This document shows positions 1 to 11,702 of a stretch of 64,000 nucleotides of DNA, piece after piece (positions within the stretch are counted from its first letter, which is position 1; each line of letters starts with the position of its first letter). Made by a program: the position numbers and the translations under genes. Location of the stretch: positions 17,610,991 to 17,674,990 of the forward strand of contig CP136061.1 in the NCBI GenBank assembly GCA_032622095.1, in the 5' to 3' direction. The notes under the pieces are model-generated. The model was not told the origin of the DNA and made no database searches. It worked only from the letters and a program-made list of their open reading frames with translations. The DNA is from Siphonodentalium dalli. Taxonomy: Eukaryota > Mollusca > Scaphopoda > Gadilida > Siphonodentaliidae.

Positions 1-584
1 ATTTTTTCTAAGTTTCTAAATTTGTGCTTATAACAACAGGGTACAAAAGTTGTGTTGTTTTGCTGCGTACCAAAATTAGACATATCTAGAGAGTATAAGG
101 TTTTTCCAAATAGTGCAACAGTATATTGCTGCGACAAAACGCTTCGATTCATGAACGTCTGGCTGCGTTGAGATATAGCCACAATCCAATGTCAACCACA
201 AATCGCTCAACATACACCAAACACAAACATTGCTAGACACCCCTCCCTCATTCAGATTGCCACATCTACCATTTGTATACACATCAATAATTTCTTCCAG
301 CGTAACTGTCAAGGGCGTCATCGGGCAAATCGCCAAATTCACTACTATACAAATTCAGCTTAACCTTACAGTCAAATGTTTGATACATACATAGCCTTGA
401 AATCTATATTTCACATCTTCCTTAAATATCACAGTAGATATAGATATGCACAGATTGATGCCCGTTCTAATTGGTAATCCATAAACATACGCTGAAAGAT
501 GTTATTCGGCATAATGCAAATTGTTTTCTCACAATGCACAAACGTTTCTGTTATCGCCTTCTTGTCATCTTATAACAATGTATT
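1..584. other. No recognisable gene
   Basis: AT-rich sequence with short open frames only. No domain, splice-flanked exon or repeat structure was recognised. Confidence 0.5.
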
Positions 585-680
585 GTCAATTTTGTACGGG
601 AGAGGGGGTACTTAAGTTGAAATAACTTGTGCCCCGTTCCCTTTTGTATATTTCTATACGAATAAAGTATGTTTAAAGTA
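585..680 (+). mobile_element. LINE 3' tail remnant
   Basis: The stretch contains a GGGAGAGGGGGT motif, then CCCCGTTCCCTTTTGTATA and a terminal AATAAAGTATGTTTAAAG. The same arrangement recurs in reverse orientation near 57381-57475 and, weaker, near 33520-33610. At 57 kb it abuts a LINE C-terminal coding fragment. Three dispersed copies with an AATAAA-like end suggest the 3' untranslated tail of a non-LTR retrotransposon. The family was not identified. Confidence 0.45.
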
Positions 681-689
681 AGTACCTTG

Positions 690-1845
690 GTCTTAATTAA
701 CATGTATACCTCGGTGCAATATTGGTAGATAGGGAGACACCCGCGTTTTGTCACAATTTAATTGGGTGGATTTACCCGGGTGGACGATTATATGGGACAT
801 TGTATCATATCATACATTCGTGTACCTACATGTAGTTCGAATAATTTATAATTTCGCTATATCGATAATTCTCGGACCAATGTCGTATAGTCTGGGTTGT
901 AACCATGTCGGGAGTGACACAATCGTTGAATAAAATTGGCGTCCATGCTTCACGGGGAAACACAAAGTGAGCCTAACCAACCATGTGTTCTCCTTACCGG
1001 TATATTGGCTGGGATAATACAGTTATTCTACAAAAATCAATTATAATTACTTTCGATACAATTAGAAATGACAGACACAATTTAACCTACCTTTCTTCTC
1101 CGCAGCGATATGTTGGCCGGGAGAATACAGTTATTCTACATCTGTGTCAATCAGTTTGAATTATTCATGATATTTAGAATCCGAGCTATGGGCTGTAACA
1201 CAAAGCCAGCGTAATCTCATTTGTCAAACCGATACGGGACGATAATATTTGAATACGTTTGTTTGGCAGTTTGACGATGTTACTGGATATGAAATATCAC
1301 ACCTGACAACGCACTGCATGCTCACTACCCGACTACATACCTCATTTCCATTCGAACAATATATACAATAGGCAGGAAGAAAAGGATTCTTTGTAGTGTT
1401 CTCTGGCTGAATACAACCACACGGTTGATATCATTTCAAAAAGGGCACTGTGTACACTTCTCTTGGGTTATAACCAAGTCGTGCGTAAATTTGCTAACTC
1501 TAAGGGGTGCTGTTAGAAATTTATATATATCTTTATTGCCTCCAGTATTGAAGATTTAACAACGGTCATAGGGTACATGAATGTAACATAAATACAATTA
1601 GCAATCAAGAAGTAATGAAAAGACAGACAAGAGAACAAACTACCGAGGAAAAGAATATCATTATAATGCTATGTACATGAACACGAGCTTACATATCACG
1701 TCAACATACAACACACCCTCTCGACAACACACGTACGCATACACAATCTAACACATTACGCAGACACTCACAACCGTAAATACATACGTTAGGATGTACT
1801 GTCACAACATAACTATATCAAGCTCATTCACATAGGGCAAGGACC
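690..1845. other. Intergenic, one short duplication
   Basis: No coding signal was recognised. A roughly 32-bp segment (TATnTTGGCnGGGAnAATAC then AGTTATTCTACA) occurs at about 1001-1032 and again at about 1108-1140. This is an imperfect direct repeat about 107 bp apart. Confidence 0.5.
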
Positions 1846-1938
1846 TTCAACATGGACAATTCAAGGTCAAATCGCGCAATTCGCCGAAAAGCAGAGGGGA
1901 AACAGCCCGGACGAAGTCGGGTCCACCTGCTAGTATAT

Positions 1939-1999
<61 letters not shown>

Positions 2000-2006
2000 G
2001 ACACAC

Positions 2007-2045
<39 letters not shown>

Positions 2046-2070
2046 CTAGCAGGGTTACCCGGCGTTGCCC
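1846..2070. repeat. Dispersed repeat with (TA)n core
   Basis: The segment begins with a TTCAAGGTCAAATCG block also seen at 11 kb, followed by AGCCCGGACGAAGTCGGG, a form shared with repeats at 10.1 and 10.5 kb. A TA/CA dinucleotide tract fills about 1937-2045. It is bounded by inverted arms CCTGCTAGTATATA and TATATACTAGCAGG, so the microsatellite sits at the tip of a potential hairpin. Confidence 0.7.
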
Positions 2071-3175
2071 AGGTTAATGTATGCTGTGGATATTTGTTGG
2101 GAATAGAGAATGCTCTTGCTTAAAGTGTTATACGTTTTCTCATAAATTGTATATTCAAATAGCATCACAAACCATGATTATTACAGTCATGGAATATAAG
2201 TAGTGGCTCACCTTGTCAATTGTCATTCTGTTTATCACGATTAATCTGTTCCACCAATAATGAAGTATTTATTTATTTACAACTGCGTATACATTAGACG
2301 TTATAATATGATACATGTACATCATAAACACATTAGTTAGATACAAGATGATAATTGGGTTTTACATATTGAGATGTATCAATCAATCTAGTGGGTTGGA
2401 CTAAGATCTCGAGGACACCTGGCTATCATATCTCCATGAAGATACAGATGTTTCAAAGGAATTTCCAGATGCTCCCCTGTTCATGGTGCTATATATTGGC
2501 TAAATATTCTTAGTTTAAACGAAATGTTGCTGCGCAATATATCAGCTACATGTACCAGGCACAGAGCGAGATTTTGAGTTGTTTATGTCAGTCGATGAGT
2601 CTGTTCTAAAACCCTTGTCAGATGTCAGTATTGGTAGGATCCTGAAAAGTCTTGTGTTACTAACTGCATTTTCTTGTATATCAGAAGAAACTATACTTGA
2701 CTGCACACTGTGACCACTATTTTTGAACAGGCCTTCCATATCTCTTGACAAATTGTAACTTTTTGTGGAAACTGTATTGAATGGAACAGACTAAATTTGT
2801 GTATTATATATATGCAATCCTCTGACTGTTCGAGGTCTCTCAGTTTGCACAAATATATGTATCTCTTCAATAGAATGATAAATATACGTTTAATGATTCT
2901 TCTGGGTATCTCTTTTTGCTAGCTCATTGTGTGAAAGCCTTGATTGCCATTCCCATATAAATATGACTGTTAAGAAGATATAATTGTTCAAGTAAATTAT
3001 GTGGGTCACCATATGTCGGGATTGTGAAATGTGAACGCCCAACTACTTAAAATGATATGGAGATAGCCTGGTGACTGTATATAACTTATATGTGGATATC
3101 GGCGAATAGCAATCTTATCAATGATAGTGCATATCCGATCGCCATCCGTGACGCAAACGACACCAAATGTGATTT
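2071..3175. other. No recognisable gene
   Basis: AT-rich sequence without convincing coding potential. The only open frames are short and lack known motifs. Confidence 0.45.
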
Positions 3176-3179
3176 AATT

Positions 3180-4440
3180 CATGGTATATCATTAGAGAAA
3201 AACGTGTATGAATTTGATGGCAATTGGTACTAAAAATATTTTGTATCAGTTTTGGTGACCCTCCCGTCCCTATTTCGGATTCAAGCTGCACACACTAAGA
3301 CTCATTAGAGATTAGAGATGCATATATATGAAATTGGTGAAAATTGGCGAGTATACAAATTCGTATCAAATTAAAGGTCCCCATATCTCTCACCCATAGG
3401 GCACCAATTTGGTGTATCTAAACCACACGATAAGATTCCTCTTATCACGGAGAAGAATATGTATCAATCTGGTGGAAATCGGCACTAAACATATAGATAT
3501 AATTTTTTGTGTACCTCTCATCTCTATACACCACTGACTTGAATGGCCCCACTTGTGACACCCTTAAACCACACGATTACACTCCTGATATCATGGAGAT
3601 GATTGTTTATAAGTTTGGTGATAATCGGCGACTAAACAATTTTTTTTATAAAATTTGGTGCCAATCCCTACCCTCTTCATCTCTCATCCAAACAGCACCG
3701 CTATGGCGTCTTTAAATCACGATTAGATTCCTCGTATCATGGATAAGAACGTGTATCAATTTGGTGGAAATTGGCGCTAAAAAAATTGTGCATCAATTTT
3801 GGTGCCCCTGTCCCTTTCAATGCAACCCTGACTCGAATGAGGCCACAATTGACAGATAAAAGCCACACCATTAGACTCCTCATACCATGGGGATGATTTT
3901 GTATAAGTGTGGTGGCAATCGGCGACTTATTATCAAATTTATTGCCCACCCCTCCAAATCTCTCATCCAAAAACAACAATTTGGCGTTGCTAAATCTCAC
4001 AATTAGATTCCTTGTATCATGAAGAAGAATATATATCAATTTGGTGGAAATCGGCGCTAAAATTATTTTTTATCAATTTTGGTGCCCCTCTCCCCTTTCG
4101 TCCATTCCTGACTCAAACGACGTCACTTTTGACATATTTAAACCACACCGTTGGATTTTTCATATCATGGGGATGATTATATGTAAGTTTTGTGGCAATC
4201 GGCGACAGAAAAAAAATCTGGCCCCCCTTCCGGGCACCCCTGACGCGAACGGCGCGACTTTTGCCATATTTAAACCACGCCATTAGATTCCTCATATTAT
4301 GGGGATGATTATATATAAGTTTGGTGGCAATCGACGACAATTTTTTTTCTGCCCCTCCCCCTTTTCTGCCCCTGACAACAACGGCGCCATTTTAGAAAAT
4401 TCTAACCCCGACCATTATCTTTCTCGTAAAAAGCTTCTCC
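3180..4440 (+). repeat. Degenerate higher-order tandem repeat, two ~140-bp types
   Basis: Two related units alternate. Type A carries TATCAATTTGGTGGAAAT followed by CGGCGCTAA-like sequence, near 3460, 3750 and 4030. Type B carries ATGGGGATGATT then TTTGGTGGCAATCGGCGAC, near 3593, 3888, 4168 and 4300. A-to-A spacing is about 280-290 bp, so the block is an A-B dimer repeated about four times, with one extra B at the end. The units diverge considerably, so the array is old. Short open frames inside reflect the repeat. Confidence 0.75.
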
Positions 4441-4492
4441 TAGTAGACCCCTTTGGCATCATCTAGATGGTCCCCTGTGAATTTCTATAGAA

Positions 4493-4620
4493 CACAGACA
4501 GACAGACAGACATACAGACAGACAGACATTCGCAAATATAGATATAGATATTATACACACACATGCACATACATGTCCACACACATACATATACTTGCAT
4601 ATACACACATATATACATTT
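4493..4620 (+). repeat. Microsatellite (ACAG)n then CA/TA-rich tract
   Basis: A tetranucleotide ACAG run with one interruption occupies about 4493-4528. GATATA and CACATA-rich low-complexity DNA follows. It directly follows the last unit of the 3.2-4.4 kb tandem block. Confidence 0.85.
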
Positions 4621-4739
4621 ATCCCCTCTGTAGAATTGTAAGCCTTCTTAGGCACCATTGTTCTTCTAGGGCCATACCACGCCGTATCCCGGTGTTCTTG
4701 TTCGATATATGTTAACTAAACAGGAAACACTTATTTCGT

Positions 4740-7700
4740 ATTACCCCGCAAAAATTGTCGTCGCTATATAGAGAAGACAGATTTTACACGGGTCATAACA
4801 ATCTCGTATGCCCCGTGTAAAAGTGATATTACCCCGCAAAAATTGTCGTCGCTATATAGAGAAGACAGATTTTACAAGGTCATAACAATCTCGTATGCCC
4901 CGTGTAAAACTGATATTACCCCGCAAAAATTGTCGTCGCTATATAGAGAAGACAGATTTAAGAAGCTCATAACAATCTCGTATGCCCCGTGTAAAACTGA
5001 TATTACCCCGCAAAAATTGTCGTCGCTATATAGAGAAGACAGATTTTACACGGGTCATAACAATCTCGTATGCCCCGTGTAAAAGTGATATTACCCCGCA
5101 AAAATTGTCGTCGCTATATAGAGAAGACAGATTTTACACGGGTCATAACAGTCTCGTATGCCCCGTGTAAAAGTGATATTACCCCGCAAAAATTGTCGTC
5201 GCTATATAGAGAAGACAGATTTTACAAGGTCATAACAATCTCGTATGCCCCATGTAAAACTGATATTACCCCGCAAAAATTGTCGTCGCTATATAGAGAA
5301 GACAGATTTTACACGGGTCATAACAATCTCGTATGCCCCGTGTAAAACTGATATTACCCCGCAAAAATTGTCGTGTCGCTATATAGAGAAGACAGATTGT
5401 ACAAGGTCATAACAATCTCGTATGCCCCATGTAAAATTGATATTACCCCGCAAAACTTGTCGTCGCTATATCAAGAAGACAGATTTTACACGGGTCATAA
5501 CAATTTCGTTTGCCCCGTGTAAAACTGATATTACCCCGCAAAAATTGTCGTCGCTACATAGAGAAGACAGATTTTACACAGGTCATAACAATCTCGTATG
5601 CCCCGTGTAAAACTGATATTACCCCGCAAAAATTGTCGTCGCTATATAGAGAAGACAGATTTTACACGGGTCATAACAATCTCGTATGCCCCGTGTAAAA
5701 CTTATATTACCCCGCAAAAATTGTCGTCGCTATATAGAGAAGACAGATTTTACAAGGTCATAACAATCTCGTATGCCCCATGTAAAACTGATATTACCCC
5801 GCAAAAATTGTCGTGTCGCTATATAGAGAAGACAGATTTTACAAGGTCATAACAATCTCGTATGCCCCATGTAAAATTGATATTACCCCGCAAAACTTGT
5901 CGTCGCTATATCAAGAAGACAGATTTTACACGGGTCATAACAAGTTCTTATGCCCCGTGTAAAACTTATATTACCCCGCAAAAATTGTCGTCGCTACATA
6001 GAGAAGACAGATTTTACACAGGTCATAACAATCTCGTATGCCCCGTGTAAAACTGATATTACCCCGCAAAAATTGTCGTCGCTATATAGAGAAGACAGAT
6101 TTTACACGGGTCATTACAATCTCGTTTGCCCCGTGTAAAACTTATATTACCCCGCAAAAATTGTCGTCGCTATATAGAGAAGACAGATTTTAAACGGGTC
6201 ATAACAATCTCGTATGCCCCGTGTAAAACTGATATTACCTCGCAAAAATTGTCGTCGCTATATAGAGAAGACATATTTTACAAGGTCATAACAATCTCGT
6301 ATGCCCCGTGTAAAACTTATATTACCCCGCAAAAATTGTCGTCGCTATATAGAGAAGACAGATTTTACACGGGTCATAACAATCTCGTATGCCCCATGTA
6401 AAACTGATATTACCCCGCAAAAATTGTCGTCGCTATATAGAGAAGACAGATTTTACACAGGTCATAACAATCTCGTATGCCTCGTGTAAAACTGATATTA
6501 CCCCGCAAATATTGTCGTCGCTATATAGAGAAGACATATTTTACACGGGTCATAACAATCTCGTATGCCCCGTGAAAAACTTATATTACCCCGAAAAAAT
6601 TGTCGTAGCTATATAGAGAAGACAGATTTTAAACGGGTCATAACAATCTCGTATGCCACGTGTAAAACTGATATTACCCCGCAAAAATTGTCGTCGCTAT
6701 ATAGAAAAGACAGATTTTACACGGGTCATAACAATCTCGTATGCCCCGTGTAAAAGTGATATTACCCCGCAAAAATTGTCGTCGCTATATAGAGAAGACA
6801 GAATTTACACGGGTCATAACAATCTCGTATGCCCCGTGTAAAACTTATATTAACCCTCAAAAATTGTCGTCGCTATATAGAGAAGACATATATTACAAGG
6901 TCATAACAATCACGTATGACCCGTGTAATACTGATATTACCCCGCAAAAATTGTCGTCGCTATATAGAGAAGACAGATTTTACACGGGTCATAACATTCT
7001 CGTATGCCCCGTGTAAAAGTGATATTACCCCGCAAAAATTGTCGTCGCTATATAGAGAAGACAGATTTTACAAGGTCATAACAATCTCGTATGCCCCGTG
7101 TAAAACTGATATTACCCCGCAAAAATTGTCGTCGCTATATAGAGAAGACAGATTTAACAAGGTCATAACAATCTCGTATGCCCCGTGTAAAACTGATATT
7201 ACCCCGCAAAAATTGTCGTCGCTATATAGAGAAGACAGATTTTACACGGGTCATAACAATCTCGTATGCCCCGTGTAAAAGTGATATTACCCCGCAAAAA
7301 TTGTCGTCGCTATATAGAGAAGACATATTTTACACGGGTCATAACAATCTCGTATGCCCCGTGTAAAAGTGATATTACCCCGCAAAAATTGTCGTCGCTA
7401 TATAGAGAAGACAGATTTTACAAGGTCATAACAATCTCGTATGCCCCGTGTAAAACTGATATTACCCCGCAAAAATTGTCGTCGCCATATAGAGAAGACA
7501 GATTTTACACGGGTCATAACAATCTCGTAGGCCCCGTGTAAAACTGATATTACCCCGCAAAAATTGTCGTGTCGCTATATAGAGAAGACAGATTGTACAA
7601 GGTCATAACAATCTCGTATGCCCCATGTAAAATTGATATTACCCCGCAAAACTTGTCGTCGCTATATCAAGAAGACAGATTTTACACGGGTCATAACAAT

Positions 7701-8945
7701 TTCGTATGCCCCGTGTAAAACTGATATTACCCCGCAAAAATTGTCGTCGCTACATAGAGAAGACAGATTTTACACAGGTCATAACAATCTCGTATGCCCC
7801 GTGTAAAACTGATATTACCCCGCAAAAATTGTCGTCGCTATATAGAGAAGACAGATTTTACACGGGTCATAACAATCTCGTATGCCCCGTGTAAAACTTA
7901 TATTACCCCGCAAAAATTGTCGTCGCTATATAGAGACGACATATTTTACAAGGTCATAACAATCTCGTATGCCCCGTGTAAAACTGATATTACCTCGCAA
8001 AAATTGTCGTCGCTATATAGAGAAGACATATTTTACAAGGTCATAACAATCTCGTATGCCCCGTGTAAAACTTATATTACCCCGCAAAAATTGTCGTCGC
8101 TATATAGAGAAGACAGATTTTACACGGGTCATAACAATCTCGTATGCCCCGTGAAAAACTTATATTACCCCGCAAAAATTGTCGTCGCTATATAGAGAAG
8201 ACAGATTTTACACGGGTCATAACAATCTCGTATGCCCCGTGTAAAAGTGATATTACCCGGCAAAAATTGTCGTCGCTATATAGAGAAGACAGATATTAAA
8301 CGGGTCATAACAATCTCGTATGCCCCGTGTAAAACTGATATTACCCCGCAAAAATTGTCGTCGCTATATAGAGAAGACAGATTTTACACGGGTCATAACA
8401 ATCTCGTATGCCCCGTGTAAAACTTATATTACCCCGCAAAAATTATCGTCGCTATATAGAGAAGACAGATTTTACACGGGTCATAACAATCTCGTATGCC
8501 CCGTGTTAAACTGATATTACCCCGCAAAAATTGTCGTCGCTATATAGAGAAGACAGATTTTAAACGGGTCATAACAATCTCGTATGCCCCGTGTAAAACT
8601 GATATTACTCCGCAAAAATTGTCGTCGCTATATAGAAAAGACAGATTTTACACGGGTCATAACAATCTCGTATGCCCCGTGTAAAAGTGATATTACCCCG
8701 CAAAAATTGTCGTCGCTATATAGAGTAGACAGATTTTACACGGGTCATAACAATCTCTTATGCCCCGTGTAAAACTTATATTACCCCTCAAAAATTGTAG
8801 TCGCTATATAGAGAAGACAGATTTTACAAGGTCATAACAATCTCGTATGACCCGTGTAAAACTGATATTACCCGGCAAAAACTGTCGTCGCTATACAGAG
8901 AAGACAGAATTTACAAGGTCATAACAATCTCGTATGCCCCTAGTA
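4740..8945 (+). repeat. 88-bp satellite array, about 48 copies
   Basis: The unit starts at ATTACCCCGCAAAAATTGTC and repeats every 87-90 bp for 4.2 kb. The main variants are an 87-bp form with ACAAGGTC in place of ACACGGGTC, and a +2 form with GTCGTGTCGC. Each full unit holds an 11-bp inverted repeat (TTTTACACGGG and CCCGTGTAAAA) around a 19-nt loop. Rare variants recur together, for example AAAACTTGTCG with ATATCAAGAAG near 5452, 5890 and 7645. This shows that multi-unit blocks were duplicated. Because 88 is not divisible by 3, apparent proteins across it change frame and are not genes. Confidence 0.97.
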
Positions 8946-8976
8946 TAATTTTTATGACCTGGCAAAAGTTTGAAGG

Positions 8977-9026
8977 CCACGTTGATTCCTGGTGTGATGT
9001 TCCACGTTGATTCCTGGTGTGATGTT
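8977..9026 (+). repeat. 25-bp perfect tandem duplication
   Basis: The 25-bp segment beginning CCACGTTGATTCCTGG is present twice back to back, just after the end of the 88-bp array. Confidence 0.95.
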
Positions 9027-9295
9027 ATCTTGCTACTCTTGCTTCATTTATTTACGTTGTCTGACTCATTTACCATTACTATTTTTGAAGTGTATTGCTC
9101 TCTTTTATATCTTCTAACATATAGATTCCAAAAGTAAGCGAGGCCAGCAAGTATTTATGGACAAATTGTGGAAACAGCTATATAAATATATTCATCGTAT
9201 GAGCAGTCTAATCAAATAGAGTTACTGTTCGTTGCTCGTTTCCGCGCTTTATGTCTGTGGGAATATCTTGTTAATTTTGACCGGGGATAAATACA

Positions 9296-9431
9296 TTACA
9301 CGGCTTGTTGATGGGGGATACGGTGTGGTATGCCCCGGTCGACTCTCGTATCCCCCTCGGCTATCGCCTCGGGGGATACGAGCATCTACCGGGGCATACC
9401 ACACCGTATCCCCCATCAACAAGCCGTGTAA
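9296..9431. repeat. Long near-perfect hairpin (palindrome 1)
   Basis: The outer arms (about 44 bp, from TTACACGGCTTGTTG to GCCCCGGT) are perfectly complementary to the 3' side. After five unpaired bases on each side, a second perfect stem (CTCGTATCCCCC with GGGGGATACGAG) continues to an apex reading CTCGGCTATCGCCTCG at 9356-9371. The total is 136 bp. The near absence of mismatches implies recent formation or active homogenisation. Open frames on both strands here are mirror images and are not genes. Confidence 0.95.
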
Positions 9432-9439
9432 CTTATAAT

Positions 9440-10545
9440 ATCTCATATATATTTTGAAGACCTCTGTCTGTCTGTATGTCCTTTATAGAATCGAAAACGG
9501 GTTGACCGATCGAGACCAAACTTCCTACCCAAAGGTAAAATCCCACGGGAATCGTCGACGTCGCATTTTGGACAAGCTCTGAGCACAGATTCTCCATTCC
9601 CAATCATCAAAATCACCGCAAACGCCACTTCGGTGGTTAAGGCATCAACGATCCTTATATTGACCATATTCGGAGGTGTTAAGGATCAACGATCTTTATT
9701 ACAATCGAAGCTGCTAAACGGCTACCCATGCGTAAAATACGGATGCAAAACGAAACGCGGAATGCAATTATCTCGATTAAAAAGGCAGAATGGGTTGTTG
9801 TGTCATATATGTCCTAGGAACAGGGGAATTTTTCATCGGGTCAGTCTTTGATGGACGGGTACCATGAATTAATTCATGAAAAACAAAAAATGGGTGTTGT
9901 GCTGTCTTTCATAGGAAGGGAAGGGGGATTCAGACGAGATCTCGGAAACGGGTGGAGCTATCGACTTAAAATTTGCTACGTGAATGTATCTTGCCCCGAT
10001 ACGATTTTTATCGGGTCGCCGAGCCCGTGCGTCGCAAGCTTCGCGCATGCGCAGACCAGATCTCGGAAACGGGTGGAACTATCGACTTGAAATTTTGTTT
10101 TTGAATAGCCCGGACAACGTCGGGCTCATCGGCTAGTCTCATATATATTTTGAAGACATCTGTTTGTCTGTCTGTCTGTCTGTATGTCATTTATACAAAT
10201 CTACGATTCTCGACAGATCGGGACGAAACTTGGTACGTGTGTGTAGTTTGACCAGGCGGTCGTCCTTGTCGTATTGGCGATGCCCGTGCAGCGCATGCGC
10301 AGACGAGATCTCGGAAACGGGTGGAGCTATAGACTTGAAATTTGCTATGTGAATGTATCTTGCCCCGGATACGATTTTTATCTGGTCGCCGAGCCCGTGT
10401 GACGCAAGCTTCGCGCATGCGCAGACCAGATCTCGGAAACGGGTGGAGCTATCGACTTGAAATTTGGTTTTTGAATAGCCCGGACAACGTCGGGCTCATC
10501 GGCTAGTCTATTATATATTTTTGGAAGATCTGTGTGTCTGTGTGT
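9440..10545 (+). repeat. Dispersed repeat cluster with (TCTG)n
   Basis: A segment with TCTCATATATATTTTGAAGA followed by TCTG repeats occurs near 9441, 10137 and, diverged, 10507. Each is followed by diverged copies of GATCTCGGAAACGGGTGGA, a TATCTTGCCCCG block and AGCCCGGACAACGTCGGGCT. The last block is itself a short inverted repeat. The copies are partly tandem (about 700 and 370 bp apart). No coding capacity was seen. Confidence 0.7.
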
Positions 10546-10574
10546 GTGTGTGTTCGCGATGAACTCGAAAACGG

Positions 10575-11115
10575 CCCACCCGATTTCGATGAAACTTGGT
10601 ACGTGGGGGGTATTTTCGGCCGGGGGTGACATAAGCCTATTAATTTGCCCGTGCGACGTGACCTTGACCTTGAAATCGGGTAATTTCAAGGTCAAACGCC
10701 CGAATATCACGGGATTTCGATGAAACTTGGTATGTGTGGGTACCTAAGGCCGGGGAGTGGCATAAACATATTAATTTGCCCGTGCGACGTGACCTTGAAA
10801 TCGGGTCATTTCAAGGTCAAACGCCCGAATATCACGGGATTTCGATGAAACTTGGTATGTGGGAATACTTTCGTATGGGGAGTCTCATAAGCATATTCAT
10901 TTGCCCGTGCGACGTGACCTTGACCTTGAAATCGGGTCAATTCAAGGTCATATCGCCAATTTTGATGGGATTTCGACGAAATTTGATACGTGGGGTTGCC
11001 TTTGTCCACTGAGTGTTTTGGACGGGTCGAGTCGTGGCCCCGACCTGACCTTGACCTTCAAAATGATCAATTCAAGGTCAAATCGGGTAAAACCGGATGG
11101 ATTTGGAAATTCTAA
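10575..11115 (+). repeat. Four ~130-bp units with TCAAGGTCA motifs
   Basis: Units begin near GGATTTCGATGAAACTTGG and include TTTGCCCGTGCGACGTGACC. Each has TGACCTTGA on one side and TCAAGGTCA on the other, around a short AT/GC spacer. TCAAGGTCA is seen at 10686, 10811, 10942 and 11072. It matches the extended monomeric half-site known for ERR, SF-1 and FTZ-F1 nuclear receptors. Receptor binding is untested; the motif may simply be part of the repeat. Confidence 0.75.
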
Positions 11116-11702
11116 GCTGGAGACCATCCTAACGCAAACCATCTAGCCAAATAACCCAAAGTCAACCATCAGAGCCCCGCGACTTAGTTTTTGCTATCGG
11201 TATATTTTGTTCTATCCGAGAATACACTGCACCGGCGGCAAAATATTGACCATACTCTAAATAAAAACGCTTCCGTGGCGATCACAGGGTAAAGTCGTGC
11301 TGTCTTGTAAGATGATAAGTGTGTTGTAGAAATGATACGGAAGACCTATCGTCGAAAAACGCAACATAAAAATACACAGGGCAAAGCTTATCGATCCAAA
11401 CTGTGGAGTGTGTTTTCCTTGTGTATTTCTCGCATATACAGACGGTTATATATAAACGGGCTACGAGCATCTGAACGCTTGTCTTTTAAGTTGAAAATAA
11501 ACGCTCTTTATTGATAACTGTTAGCGCCTCTTCAAGTCATATGATGTCAACGGCATATATCTATCCCATGACACTCCTTGTGTAGAATTGCGTATACAAC
11601 AGTGCCAATTCCCCACATATCTTATGAGCTGATAATAAACGCTCTGTATTGAGCACATATGTTAAAATAATTATTCCCCTTTAAGATATCTGAGATCAAA
11701 GT

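Noticed and set aside
1824..2049. Frames of repeated Tyr-Ile
   Set aside because: Translation of the TA microsatellite.
4843..8772. Series of 62-133 codon open frames
   Set aside because: They are the 88-bp satellite read in shifting frames; the period is not a multiple of 3.
4740..8945. Regular repeats resembling a CRISPR array
   Set aside because: The whole 88-bp unit repeats with no unique spacers, there are no cas genes, and the window is eukaryotic.
9249..9446. Frames on both strands around 9.3 kb
   Set aside because: Mirror translations of a near-perfect palindrome.
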